Shown here piece by piece: positions 15,382-24,190 of a DNA stretch of 64,000 nucleotides. The stretch is from Marivita geojedonensis (GTDB taxonomy: Bacteria; Pseudomonadota; Alphaproteobacteria; Rhodobacterales; Rhodobacteraceae): the NCBI RefSeq assembly GCF_002115805.1, contig NZ_JFKC01000013.1, forward strand, positions 38,873-102,872, read 5' to 3'. Under the pieces are notes generated by a model. It was given only the letters and a program-made list of their open reading frames with translations, was not told the DNA's origin and ran no database searches. Both the position numbers and the translations under genes were made by a program. Positions within the stretch are counted from its first letter, which is position 1; every line of letters starts with the position of its first letter.

Positions 15382-17746
15382 TACAGCTTTGGATGAAGCC
15401 TTCGATCTCCGCACAATGACGCCGGACTGGTATGCCCGAGAGACCCGCCTCGCGCATATGCTGCCGTACGTCAGCCTGGTCGATGACCACACCGTGCGCA
15501 CACGGGTGAACGAGCTTTTTCAGTGCATCCGGCTCGACGGGGTCAACAGCTACACCACAGATGATGCCTATCTCGACAAGGTGACCGCGCTTTTTGCCCG
15601 GATCATCGCGCAGCTGGGGCCGGAGTTCAGCTACTACGTCCACAAGGTCTCGAAGGCGATCAAGCCGGAGCTCGAGCCCATACGCGAGGACAGTTTCGCT
15701 GGAGAAGTTGACCGCCTGTGGCGCGCGAAACTCGAAAACAGCGGCTTGCGCGACAAGACGTTGACCCTCACGGTCATTCACCGCCCGCCCCCCAAGAGCG
15801 TCCTGCCCTTCCTCAATCGCAGCGCTCCGGACCGGTTGAAGGAGGCAACCGAGAAACGCCTTCGCCGATTGGGCGAGGCCGTGAGCGTGTTCCTGTCGGG
15901 CCTGACGGAACTGAATCCGCGCGTGCTAACAGCCAAAAGCGGCGAGCTGATCGGCTTTCTGGGTGCCCTCAACACCGGCCAGGAACTGCCGCTCTATCCG
16001 GCGAACACCTACGGCTTTCTGTCCTTCAACGTGGCCAACACGCGAGTGACGTTTCAAGGAGATCACTTCGAGCTCTCCGAAGGCGTCGTGGGGCATCGCT
16101 ACGGCAAAAGCTTCACAATCGGGGAATACTCCGAGGCCACCTCCTGCACCATGTTCGACATGCTGAACCTGCCGGTCGACATGATCGTCACGCATTCCTT
16201 CACGCCGATCAATTCGAACCTCATGGCGGGTCGGATCAAGCGGCAAAAGCGTCAGATGCAAGCCAGCCAGGATGCGGCCCTGTCGCTGATGGAAGCCCTC
16301 GACATCGCAGCCGATGATCTCGAGGCCAAGCGCCAGAGTTTCGGTGAGCACCACATGGTCGTGACGATCTTCTGCGATACGCTCGACGAGTTGCAGAGCT
16401 TGAGCGCCGAGATCGTGAACGCCGCCGCCGCCGAAGGCGTGAAGATGATTGGCGAGCGGGTCGCGGCCAAGGCCCATTACCTCAGCCAGCATCCCGGCAA
16501 CCAGCCCAAGCGCGTGCGCGCCAGCGCGATCACCAACCGCAACTTCGCGGATTTTGCGGCGTTTCATCGGACCCAGCTCGGCAAGCCTGCTCAGAAAACC
16601 CCCTGGGGCAAAGTCATCACCTACCTACCCACGCCAGAGCAAAGCGCCTACCGGTTTTCCTATCACGAGCAAGGCAGTCCCGAGAAGGAACCGACCAGCG
16701 GGCATACGCTGATTATGGGCCGACCGGGGTCTGGCAAGTCGGTGCTGTCGGCCTTTCTGATGACGCAAGCCCGTCGAGCAGGGGCGCGGATCTTCGTCTT
16801 CGATTACCGTCTCGGTATGGAGATGGCGGTCCGCGCCAATGACGGGCGCTACGCGTCTTTGAAAGCCGGCCAGCCCACGGGTCTCAATCCCCTCTGGACC
16901 GAAACCGATAGTCGCGGCACGGCCTGGCTCTCGGATTGGCTCGCCACCCTGCTTTACCGTGCCGACAAACCACTCACGCCTGCGCAGACCAACCGCATCC
17001 AGGAGGTCGTGCGTCAGAACGCGCAGGCCACGAACCCAGCCTTGCGAAACTGGCGCGACTTCGCATCGCTTTTTGTGTCCACCGATGATGGCGGCGATCT
17101 GCACCAGCGCCTGCTCGAGTGGACCGAAGAGGGCCGCTACGGCTGGATATTCGGCCAGACGTTGGAAGACACGTTCTCTCTGGAAGGCGATGTCGTCGGT
17201 TTCGATCTGACCGGCATTCTCGACAGCGAGGCCGAGAAAGAGCGCATGGCCGTCCTCTCCTATCTCTTCCGCCGGGTCGAGCGCGAGATCGAGGACCGCC
17301 GCCCCACCATCATCGTGATCGACGAGGCCTGGAAGGCACTCGACAACGCGTATTTCGCCGAGCGGCTGTCCAACTGGCTGGTGACCGCGCGCAAGCAAAA
17401 CACCGTCGCGGTGATGATGACGCAATACGCAAGCCAGCTCGAGCGCACCCGGACCGGCAAGACGATTGTCGAGGCCGTGCCGACGCAGATCCTGCTTCCT
17501 AACATCCGCGCCCATGCTGCCGATTACGCGATGCTGAACCTCTATGAGAAGGAACTCGACGTGCTTCTCAACACCGGCAGCGACAGCCGCCTTGCGCTCA
17601 TCCGCGATGACCAGGGCTCAATCGTGGTCGATGCAGATCTCAGCGCCCTCGGAGCCAATCTCACCATCCTCGGCGGCATGGAGAAAGGCGAGGCGCTCGT
17701 CGGCGCTGATTACCGCGACCGCCCGGACTTCTGGAGGCTTTCATGA
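15371..17746 (+). CDS. virB4: VirB4 ATPase of conjugative T4SS
   Basis: 791 aa from ATG 15371 (GGGGAC upstream); ATG 15356 would add five residues. The N-terminal VirB4/TraC domain is followed by a RecA-like ATPase: Walker A GRPGSGKS near residue 450, Walker B IIVIDEAWKAL near 650, then VMMTQYASQLERT. It energises pilus assembly and substrate transport at the inner membrane. The stop overlaps the following small lipoprotein gene (ATGA). Confidence 0.93.
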   Translation: MRPNTALDEAFDLRTMTPDWYARETRLAHMLPYVSLVDDHTVRTRVNELFQCIRLDGVNSYTTDDAYLDKVTALFARIIAQLGPEFSYYVHKVSKAIKPELEPIREDSFAGEVDRLWRAKLENSGLRDKTLTLTVIHRPPPKSVLPFLNRSAPDRLKEATEKRLRRLGEAVSVFLSGLTELNPRVLTAKSGELIGFLGALNTGQELPLYPANTYGFLSFNVANTRVTFQGDHFELSEGVVGHRYGKSFTIGEYSEATSCTMFDMLNLPVDMIVTHSFTPINSNLMAGRIKRQKRQMQASQDAALSLMEALDIAADDLEAKRQSFGEHHMVVTIFCDTLDELQSLSAEIVNAAAAEGVKMIGERVAAKAHYLSQHPGNQPKRVRASAITNRNFADFAAFHRTQLGKPAQKTPWGKVITYLPTPEQSAYRFSYHEQGSPEKEPTSGHTLIMGRPGSGKSVLSAFLMTQARRAGARIFVFDYRLGMEMAVRANDGRYASLKAGQPTGLNPLWTETDSRGTAWLSDWLATLLYRADKPLTPAQTNRIQEVVRQNAQATNPALRNWRDFASLFVSTDDGGDLHQRLLEWTEEGRYGWIFGQTLEDTFSLEGDVVGFDLTGILDSEAEKERMAVLSYLFRRVEREIEDRRPTIIVIDEAWKALDNAYFAERLSNWLVTARKQNTVAVMMTQYASQLERTRTGKTIVEAVPTQILLPNIRAHAADYAMLNLYEKELDVLLNTGSDSRLALIRDDQGSIVVDADLSALGANLTILGGMEKGEALVGADYRDRPDFWRLS

Positions 17747-17910
17747 CACGCATTTTGTTGTTTCTCGCCGCGCTCGGCGTTTTGGCTTCCTGCGCCCAGC
17801 ACCAGGAACCGCAGGCCAATTGCTTTACCTTCCTCGCCGCGACGGCCCCTGTTGCGCCCGATTGCACCTTCACGCCCCTTGGAGCGCCGGAGGGCGACAT
17901 TGAAGTCTAA
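17743..17910 (+). CDS. Small T4SS lipoprotein (VirB7 position)
   Basis: 55 aa. ATG 17743 overlaps the virB4 stop. It has a lipoprotein signal (MTRILLFLAALGVLASC) with lipobox LASC and predicted lipidated Cys17, then two further cysteines (Cys28 and Cys41). The size, lipidation and place in the operon fit a VirB7-like outer-membrane core lipoprotein that pairs with VirB9, although in Ti-type operons virB7 lies between virB6 and virB8. Its 3' end overlaps the next gene's TTG start by 11 bases. Confidence 0.75.
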   Translation: MTRILLFLAALGVLASCAQHQEPQANCFTFLAATAPVAPDCTFTPLGAPEGDIEV

Positions 17911-19054
17911 CCTACGCCATATCATAACGCTTTGCCTGCTGCCCGGTCTCGCCCTGTCCCAAGGTGTGCCGACCAATGACAGCGGGCTGACAGTGCGCGA
18001 TATCGTCGAGACCGGCGATCGTGAAGCCGACCTTGCGATCCAGGCGGACAAGCTGTCCGTGCGCGAACTCATCGCCGAGATCGAACGCGAGCAATTAGCC
18101 ACCCTGCAACGCATCCTGGATGCCCAGACAAGTTTTGGCGGTCAGGGCCTGCCGGCCATGGTCTCCGGGCTGGAAAATGGCAGCGGCGACCCGGACCGTT
18201 CCGTCGAGGCCGTCTATGGCAATGCCGAAATCGATCCCAACCCCGGTGGCGCACAGATGTTCGGGGATGCGGCAGAAAACATAGAGCAGCTCATCATCCG
18301 CGTGGCCCAGGAGACCAGCGGCTTTGCCGGCGTTGGCCGCGCGGGCCTTTCTCCGGTCCAATGGCGCGCCCTTCTGCAGGCTCTAATCTGGCAGGAAAGC
18401 CGCTTCACCATCGGCGCGCGCTCACCTGTCGGCGCCTTTGGCCTTACCCAGATCATGCCGGGCACCGCCAGCGATCTGGGCATCAACCCGGAATACTATG
18501 ACAGCCCCTACCTTCAGGTGCATGGCGGCGCGCGCTATCTCGCGAGCCAGCTCAACACATTCGATGGCAATATCATCAACGCCCTCGCGGCCTATAACGC
18601 CGGACCCGGCCGGGTTTTCGAATATGGTGGGGTGCCGCCCTTTGCCGAAACCCAGCACTACGTCCAGGTCATCCCCGAACGCTACAATCTCTATCTGAGC
18701 CGCATCGGTGGAATTGAAGCGCTCGGCACGATCGATCCGGCGCTCCTCGCCAATGGGAACCTCTCGATCACCGGGCACGGCGCGGCTTTCTATGGCAACA
18801 ACGCGCCCGCCGCGATCCGACAGGCCGCCCTGCGCATGGCGGATATCGTCGAGCAGATTTCCGAAACGGAAGATGTTCAGGAAAGCATCGCGCTCAATAC
18901 CTATGCCCGCGCCGAACTCGTGCGCCTCGTCGCCGCCCGCACCCGGCTTCAGGCCGCCCGCACCCGCGTGCTCTCCGCCGAGGAGCTGGCCCAGGCCAGC
19001 GCCCGCATGGCCGAGGGCGCGTTCATGAACTTCACGATCAGGGAGATAGACTAG
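17900..19054 (+). CDS. Second lytic transglycosylase with VirB5-like C-terminal segment
   Basis: 384 aa from TTG 17900 (MKSNLRHIITLCLLPGLALSQG signal peptide). A long coiled N-terminal region (about 30-135) precedes an SLT domain (about 140-280) with ALIWQESRFTIGARSPVGAFGLTQ, DLGINP and AAYNAGPGRVFEYGG. The last 65 residues (ESIALNTYARAEL ... FMNFTIRE) align well with the end of the neighbouring VirB5-like protein (ESIDLNTRVTAEL ... FMDFTLPD). It may be a transglycosylase fused to a VirB5-like tip or stalk segment. Confidence 0.8.
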   Translation: MKSNLRHIITLCLLPGLALSQGVPTNDSGLTVRDIVETGDREADLAIQADKLSVRELIAEIEREQLATLQRILDAQTSFGGQGLPAMVSGLENGSGDPDRSVEAVYGNAEIDPNPGGAQMFGDAAENIEQLIIRVAQETSGFAGVGRAGLSPVQWRALLQALIWQESRFTIGARSPVGAFGLTQIMPGTASDLGINPEYYDSPYLQVHGGARYLASQLNTFDGNIINALAAYNAGPGRVFEYGGVPPFAETQHYVQVIPERYNLYLSRIGGIEALGTIDPALLANGNLSITGHGAAFYGNNAPAAIRQAALRMADIVEQISETEDVQESIALNTYARAELVRLVAARTRLQAARTRVLSAEELAQASARMAEGAFMNFTIREID

Positions 19055-19863
19055 TGGGAAATTTGCTCATGAGGACGGCCTTGGCCACGACGCTTGGGAT
19101 TGGCCTGCATTTCGCCACCCTCACTCCTGCCATGGCGCAAGGCGTGCCCGTCGTAGATACCCAGAACATAGCGCAAAACATCCAGCAGCTCCGGCAGATG
19201 ATCGAAGACGAGATCCTGCAAAACGAGCAGCTGACGCAGCTCCGTGAACAGCTTGCCACTCTCACGGAACAACTTGGCGAATTGCAACGGACCTACGAAG
19301 CCCTCACCCGCCTTGCCGAACTTCCAGAAATCATCCGCACCGAGATGGAAGACGAACTCAACGGCCTGCTCGACCAGGAATTCGGGGACATCCTCGCCAC
19401 CATTGAAGCCATCAAGACCGGAGACTTCTCTGGCCTATCCGGTTCTGGCGCAGGCGAAATCGAAACCCAGATGGACCGCGTTCTGGCCGACCTCGGCTTT
19501 GACGAGGACACGCTCTCCGAGATGGCCACCAGCGGAAATCCCGGAGCCAATCGCGTGGCGACGCAAGCCACAACCGGCGCACTCGTCTCGGCCGCCGCCC
19601 AGAACAGCTATGAGGACGCCGGCCAGTCGCTGGAACGCGTTGACCGACTGGTTGGGCTGATCGATGACATGGACGAACTGAAGGAAAGCATCGATCTCAA
19701 CACGCGCGTCACGGCGGAACTCGCGATCGCACTTGTCGCTATGTGGCAGCTCGAAGCGGTGCAGACCGTGGGCGACGGCACGGGCGGCGTGATCGATGCC
19801 GCCACCATCGCCGAGGAACAGCGCTTCATGGATTTCACGCTGCCGGACCTGCGGGCTGACTGA
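19054..19863 (+). CDS. virB5: VirB5-like minor pilus protein
   Basis: 269 aa from GTG 19054, which overlaps the previous stop; ATG 19069 is the alternative. The signal peptide ends TPAMAQG. It is followed by helical, coiled-coil-rich sequence (QNIQQLRQMIEDEILQN, LTQLREQLATLTEQL), a glycine-rich middle and a C-terminal helix set ending RFMDFTLPDLRAD. This is the TrbJ/VirB5 layout of periplasmic pilus-tip proteins. Supported by position directly before virB8. Confidence 0.75.
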   Translation: MGNLLMRTALATTLGIGLHFATLTPAMAQGVPVVDTQNIAQNIQQLRQMIEDEILQNEQLTQLREQLATLTEQLGELQRTYEALTRLAELPEIIRTEMEDELNGLLDQEFGDILATIEAIKTGDFSGLSGSGAGEIETQMDRVLADLGFDEDTLSEMATSGNPGANRVATQATTGALVSAAAQNSYEDAGQSLERVDRLVGLIDDMDELKESIDLNTRVTAELAIALVAMWQLEAVQTVGDGTGGVIDAATIAEEQRFMDFTLPDLRAD

Positions 19864-19880
19864 TCGTGAGGGATTGAGGG

Positions 19881-20534
19881 GTGGCGACTGAACAGGAAAT
19901 TATCGAAGAAGAGCTGGTCTATGGTGCCCTGCGCCGCGAACGGCTCTGGCAGCGCCTTGGGCTCATCGGGCTCATCTTCGGCATTCTCGGATGCCTGAGC
20001 GCGGCGGCCGTTGCCATCCTTGATGTCGATCCGCCGCCCGTGGTCGTGCCCTATGATCCTGCAACCGGCTTCGCACTCCCCGAGGCCTCGGTGGGAGCGA
20101 CGTCGGTCACAGCCAACCAAGCGGTCATTGAGGCGGAGGTCTTCCGCTATGTGACCGACCGAGAGGTCTATAACCAGCTCGACAATGATCTTCGTATCCG
20201 CAGTGTTCTGCGTCGCTCGGACGGGGCGGCCGAGAGCGGGTTGCGCCAAATCTGGAACAGCGCCACCGAGAACTACCCGCCCACGGTCTACGGTCCAAAT
20301 GCCCGGCTTGATGTGGAAATCCTCAGCATCAACCGCATCGGCACAAACCGCGCCACGGTCCGCCTGCGCAAACGCCTGACCTCCATCAATGGCGTCCAGA
20401 CCGGGCTTTTCACCGCCACGCTTCTGTTCGAGTTCCGCCCCGAGACCCGTCGCTCCATCGATGAGGTCTGGACCAACCCCTTCGGCTTCACGGTCCTCGA
20501 ATATTCCATCCGCTCCGACAGATTGGAGAACTAG
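19881..20534 (+). CDS. virB8: VirB8 inner-membrane scaffold
   Basis: 217 aa from GTG 19881. There is a short cytoplasmic N-terminus, one membrane helix at about residues 28-50 (LIGLIFGILGCLSAAAVAILDV), then a periplasmic NTF2-like domain with VTANQAVIEAEVFRYVTDRE, ILSINRIGTNRATVRLRKR and FEFRPETRRSIDEVWTNPFGF. The NPFGF end is typical of VirB8. It bridges the inner-membrane complex and the VirB7/9/10 core. The next gene starts two bases after its stop. Confidence 0.88.
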   Translation: MATEQEIIEEELVYGALRRERLWQRLGLIGLIFGILGCLSAAAVAILDVDPPPVVVPYDPATGFALPEASVGATSVTANQAVIEAEVFRYVTDREVYNQLDNDLRIRSVLRRSDGAAESGLRQIWNSATENYPPTVYGPNARLDVEILSINRIGTNRATVRLRKRLTSINGVQTGLFTATLLFEFRPETRRSIDEVWTNPFGFTVLEYSIRSDRLEN

Positions 20535-20535
20535 T

Positions 20536-21231
20536 TTGCTTAAGAAGGCCCTCGTAACAATTGTGCTTGTGCTGCTGCCCGGCCTCGCCTTCGCCGAAGC
20601 CATCCCGCGCGGCGGCCCCAACGACAATCGCGTGCGCTTGGCCACCTATCAAGAGGGCCAAGTCTACCGGCTCAATGTCTCGCTCACCCATGTCACCACG
20701 GTCGAATTCGGCGAGGGTGAAAGCATCCGCTCGATCATCGCGGGCGACACCGAGGGCTTCGAGATCGATGGCGTGCCCGGAGGCCAGGCATTTGCAATCA
20801 AGCCCGTCGCGCGCGGTGTCCATACCAATGTGACCGTCTACACGAACAGGCGCAGCTACTATTTCAACGTCGAGGAGGTTCGCAGCCCGACCTTCTATGT
20901 GGTGCAGTTCCGCTATCCTGATGACGCTGGGCGCCCGACTCGAGCCATCGCCGCCCAAGCGCCAAACTACAATTACGGTGCCAGCGCGCGGACCGAGTTT
21001 ACGCCAACCCGCATCTGGGATGACGGGACGTTCACGTATTTCGAATTCCCGCGGAACGCGCCGGTGCCCGCAATCTTTCGCTACGCCAATGGCCGCGAAC
21101 GGACGGTCAACACGCAAGCGACCGAGGACGGCGTCATCCGGGTCTCGGGGGTGAACCGGCAATGGGTTCTGCGGATCGGGGAGGAGGTGGTCTGTATCGA
21201 AGCCACACCGCGAGCGGGGATCGGATCATGA
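20536..21231 (+). CDS. virB9: VirB9 outer-membrane core protein
   Basis: 231 aa from TTG 20536. The signal peptide (LKKALVTIVLVLLPGLAFAEA) is followed by the N-terminal VirB9/CagX beta domain (TTVEFGEGESIRSIIAGD; FAIKPVARGVHTNVTVYTNRR) and a C-terminal sheet (PTRIWDDGTFTYFEFPRNA; VNRQWVLRIGEEVVCIE). It forms the outer-membrane ring with VirB7 and VirB10. The end overlaps the virB10 start by four bases. One C-terminal Cys (VVCIE) could pair with the small lipoprotein. Confidence 0.9.
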   Translation: MLKKALVTIVLVLLPGLAFAEAIPRGGPNDNRVRLATYQEGQVYRLNVSLTHVTTVEFGEGESIRSIIAGDTEGFEIDGVPGGQAFAIKPVARGVHTNVTVYTNRRSYYFNVEEVRSPTFYVVQFRYPDDAGRPTRAIAAQAPNYNYGASARTEFTPTRIWDDGTFTYFEFPRNAPVPAIFRYANGRERTVNTQATEDGVIRVSGVNRQWVLRIGEEVVCIEATPRAGIGS

Positions 21232-22607
21232 GCGACACCGGAAACGCGGACCTCGAAAAGCGCCTCGCTGCCCTCGAACAAGGCAAAGGCGCAGGTTCGC
21301 CCCCTGCCCCGCGACGCTCGCCGCTGCTCGCTTTGGTCGTCGTCCTCGTGATCGGTGCCGGCGGTGCATTGCTCTATCTCCTATCCCAACCGGAGGAAGA
21401 GGAAGCTCTGCCCACGGCCACTCCGGACGTATTTCAAAACGAAGGCGACGGGTTTGGCGCCATCGAGACCCTCCCCCCACCGGAGCCCGAGGTTGTGTTC
21501 GTCGCACCCGATCCGGTCGAGCCCAATGCTGAGCTTCTGGCGCAGATCACCGCCCTGCAGGCTCAGATCGAGGAATTGCGCAACGCCCCTGAACCGGTTG
21601 TCGAGGAAGACACCGCCGCCGCAGAGGCGATCGACGCGCTGACCGCTCAGATCGCTGCGCTCCAAGCCGCCTCGGAAGCCGCACAGCAACGATTCCAGGA
21701 CGAACTGACGGCGCGTGATCGCGAACTGGAGCAACTCCGCATGGACCTAGAACTCGCACAGCTCGAGGCCAATCGCCCCCTTCCCGCACCCATCGGTCCC
21801 ACAGAGGACGAGTTGCGTGCGCGGGAAGAAGAACGGCTCCGCCGCGAGGAGGAAGCAAGGCGGCTGGCGGAACTCGAACGCAGCGCGGCCGAAGAACGCG
21901 CGTTTCAAGAGCGCCGCATCGCCTCGCCCACCATCGCCTTTGGCGGCACCTCCGGCGCGAATGAGACGGCCCTAACCGAACGCACCTTCGGCGAAGTGAC
22001 GGATTTTGTGCTGAACGGAGCGCTGCCCACGTCCGTGACGCAAGCCGAGGTCATTGCCAATCCGTCCAACACAATCATCCAAGGCACGATGATCCAGGCC
22101 GTCATGGAAACCGCTCTCGACAGCTCCCTGCCCGGCCAGACCCGGGCCGTGGTCTCCGAAGATGTCTACAGCTTCGATGGGTCCCGCCTCCTGATCCCGC
22201 GCGGCTCTCGTCTGATCGGGCGGTATCGCTCTGGCGTCGATATCGCGCAGCGCCGCGTCACGATCGCCTGGGACCGGATCATCCTGCCTGACAACCAGAC
22301 CATCCAGATCAGCTCCTTCGGTGGCGATGAATTGGGCCGTTCCGGCGTGACGGGTTTTGTCGACACGCGCTTTGATGAGCGTTTCGGCTCGGCAGCGCTG
22401 ATTTCACTGATCTCCGCCGCACCAAGCGCCGCCGCCGCAAATGTCCAGGACGAAACAGCCGCGGACGTGCTCGAGGACGTTGGCGATGATCTGGCCGATG
22501 CGACGGACAGCGTCATCGGCGACTATCTCTCAATCGGCCCCATTATTTATGTCGACCAGGGCGCACGCGTCACGGTCATGGTCGACCGCGATCTGGAGAT
22601 ATTCTGA
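21228..22607 (+). CDS. virB10: VirB10 channel protein
   Basis: 459 aa from ATG 21228. There is a short cytoplasmic part, one membrane helix (about residues 28-48, LLALVVVLVIGAGGALLYLL), then a Pro/Glu-rich and coiled periplasmic linker (to about 250) and the C-terminal TrbI/VirB10 beta-barrel domain: TIIQGTMIQAVMETALDSSLPGQ split over its strands, SFDGSRLLIPRGSRLIGRY and VTIAWDRIILPD. It spans both membranes and senses ATPase energy. ATGA overlap with virB9. Confidence 0.92.
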   Translation: MSDTGNADLEKRLAALEQGKGAGSPPAPRRSPLLALVVVLVIGAGGALLYLLSQPEEEEALPTATPDVFQNEGDGFGAIETLPPPEPEVVFVAPDPVEPNAELLAQITALQAQIEELRNAPEPVVEEDTAAAEAIDALTAQIAALQAASEAAQQRFQDELTARDRELEQLRMDLELAQLEANRPLPAPIGPTEDELRAREEERLRREEEARRLAELERSAAEERAFQERRIASPTIAFGGTSGANETALTERTFGEVTDFVLNGALPTSVTQAEVIANPSNTIIQGTMIQAVMETALDSSLPGQTRAVVSEDVYSFDGSRLLIPRGSRLIGRYRSGVDIAQRRVTIAWDRIILPDNQTIQISSFGGDELGRSGVTGFVDTRFDERFGSAALISLISAAPSAAAANVQDETAADVLEDVGDDLADATDSVIGDYLSIGPIIYVDQGARVTVMVDRDLEIF

Positions 22608-22611
22608 GCCC

Positions 22612-23598
22612 ATGTCGCTGAGCTATCTCGAAACCTCGCTCGACCGGATCGACGCCGCCGCCCGCGACGATGTCATCGAGATCTGCATTAACCCTGATGG
22701 CACCTGCTGGGGCGAATTCCAGGGCGATCACTTCATGCGCGCGCTGGACCAGAGGCTTACGGGCGTTCAGGTCAGGGACCTCGGCAACCAGATCGCCTCC
22801 TCCGCCAACACCACGATGAGCAAGGACCGCCCCATCGTCTCGGTCTCGGTCACCTACAAGGGGCGCCCGATCCGCGCACAGGTCATCACCCCGCCCGCCG
22901 TGCTCTCGGCCATGTCGATCAGCCTGCGGTTCTTCTCGAGCCTGCCACTCGAGGGCATCGCACTCGATTTCCTCTTTGGCAAGGAACGCAAGCTTGAAGA
23001 ACTCCGCCTCGAGAAAACGCGCGAACTACGCGAGATCGTGGCCGCCGGCGTCATCGACGATGCGCTGGCTTTCTGCGTCGACAACAAGCTCAACATGATC
23101 GTTTCTGGCGGCACCTCCACCGGCAAGACCGTCGCCGCGCGCAAGATCCTCTCACATGTACCGTCCGAGGAACGCATTGTCACCATCGAAGAAGCCGCAG
23201 AGCTACTGCCAACCCAGCCCAATGCCGTGACCCTCATCGCCAATCGCGACGCGGAATTCCAGTCCGCCGATGTGCTGCTCACCGCGACACTACGCTTGCG
23301 CCCCGACCGGATCATTCTGGGCGAGGTGCGCGGCAAGGAAGCCATGACCTTCCTCGAGGCGATCAACACTGGCCATGGCGGGTCCATGACCACGCTGCAC
23401 GCAGAAACCCCGCAACTTGCCGTGCAGCGTCTGGCCATCGCCGCACTCAAGACCGAGATCCCGATGACCTATGCCGACATGATCCAGTACATAGAGAACT
23501 CCATCGATGTGATCATCCAGGCCGGTCGCCACGATGGCCGGCGCGGCATTACCGAATTCTACCTCCCCGGCGCAACTGAGATCGGAGCTTCCCAATGA
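22612..23598 (+). CDS. virB11: VirB11 traffic ATPase
   Basis: 328 aa from ATG 22612. The N-terminal domain (to about 145) is followed by the RecA-like ATPase with Walker A GGTSTGKT (166-173), the Asp box VTIEEAAELLP, Walker B RIILGEVRGKEAMTFLEA and the His box NTGHGGSMTTLHAE. It is a hexameric cytoplasmic ATPase that switches between pilus assembly and DNA transfer. Its stop overlaps the next start (ATGA). Confidence 0.93.
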   Translation: MSLSYLETSLDRIDAAARDDVIEICINPDGTCWGEFQGDHFMRALDQRLTGVQVRDLGNQIASSANTTMSKDRPIVSVSVTYKGRPIRAQVITPPAVLSAMSISLRFFSSLPLEGIALDFLFGKERKLEELRLEKTRELREIVAAGVIDDALAFCVDNKLNMIVSGGTSTGKTVAARKILSHVPSEERIVTIEEAAELLPTQPNAVTLIANRDAEFQSADVLLTATLRLRPDRIILGEVRGKEAMTFLEAINTGHGGSMTTLHAETPQLAVQRLAIAALKTEIPMTYADMIQYIENSIDVIIQAGRHDGRRGITEFYLPGATEIGASQ

Positions 23599-23783
23599 AG
23601 ACCTTTGAATATGACATCCTGTTTTTCCAGGTGAAGAAGCAAAAGGACTACGACGCGATGAGAAGCGCCTTGAATGAGCGCGGCGCGGAGGGGTGGGAAG
23701 TCATTACAGCTGAAGCCGGTGACTACGGCTATACCACGTTCTTGAAGCGCGAGACCGCTGATACGAAGGCAGCATCAGAATGA
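23595..23783 (+). CDS. DUF4177-like small protein
   Basis: 62 aa. KTFEYDILFFQVKKQKDYDAMRSALNERGAEGWEVI matches the DUF4177 pattern, with WEY-like start and LNELGxEGWE helix-strand. It overlaps virB11 and the following gene by four bases each, so it is translationally coupled inside the T4SS operon. The role is unknown. Confidence 0.7.
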   Translation: MKTFEYDILFFQVKKQKDYDAMRSALNERGAEGWEVITAEAGDYGYTTFLKRETADTKAASE

Positions 23784-24184
23784 TGCGAGCCGCTGCAATC
23801 GGAAGCCTGCTCGTCGCTCTCAGCGCAACCGCTGGCGTCGCTGAACGGAACCTGATCCCAACCCTCGAAAACCAACCGGATGTCTGCCCTAATCAACCTC
23901 CAGAGCCAGAGTGGATGCAGAACATAGATGTGCGCGAGTCCCACAAACGGCTCCTGATCCAACAGATCTATCGGGCGCAGAGCATGCAACGCATCGTTGA
24001 AGCCCAAGGCTGTGAATGTCCTACGCGGTATCCGCCCTGGGAGGCAGCTGAAGGCGTCTTCGTCGAGAATTTCGCCGCATCTGAATACTGGGACATCGTG
24101 GAAGCGACGTCAGAATACCGACGGCAGGCAAATGATCTTCGGCGCGAAGCCATGCCAATCTGCGAAGCTGCTGGAAACTGGTAG
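23780..24184 (+). CDS. Secreted hypothetical protein within virB operon
   Basis: 134 aa; ATG 23780 or the adjacent ATG 23783. The signal peptide (MRAAAIGSLLVALSATAGVAE) leads to a small periplasmic domain with four cysteines (DVCPNQP, GCECPTRYPPWEAA, PICEAAG) and helical stretches. The cysteine pattern and position between virB11 and virB6 suggest a periplasmic accessory of the channel, perhaps an entry-exclusion or stabilising protein. Family not recognised. Confidence 0.65.
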   Translation: MMRAAAIGSLLVALSATAGVAERNLIPTLENQPDVCPNQPPEPEWMQNIDVRESHKRLLIQQIYRAQSMQRIVEAQGCECPTRYPPWEAAEGVFVENFAASEYWDIVEATSEYRRQANDLRREAMPICEAAGNW

Positions 24185-24190
24185 GGCTCC

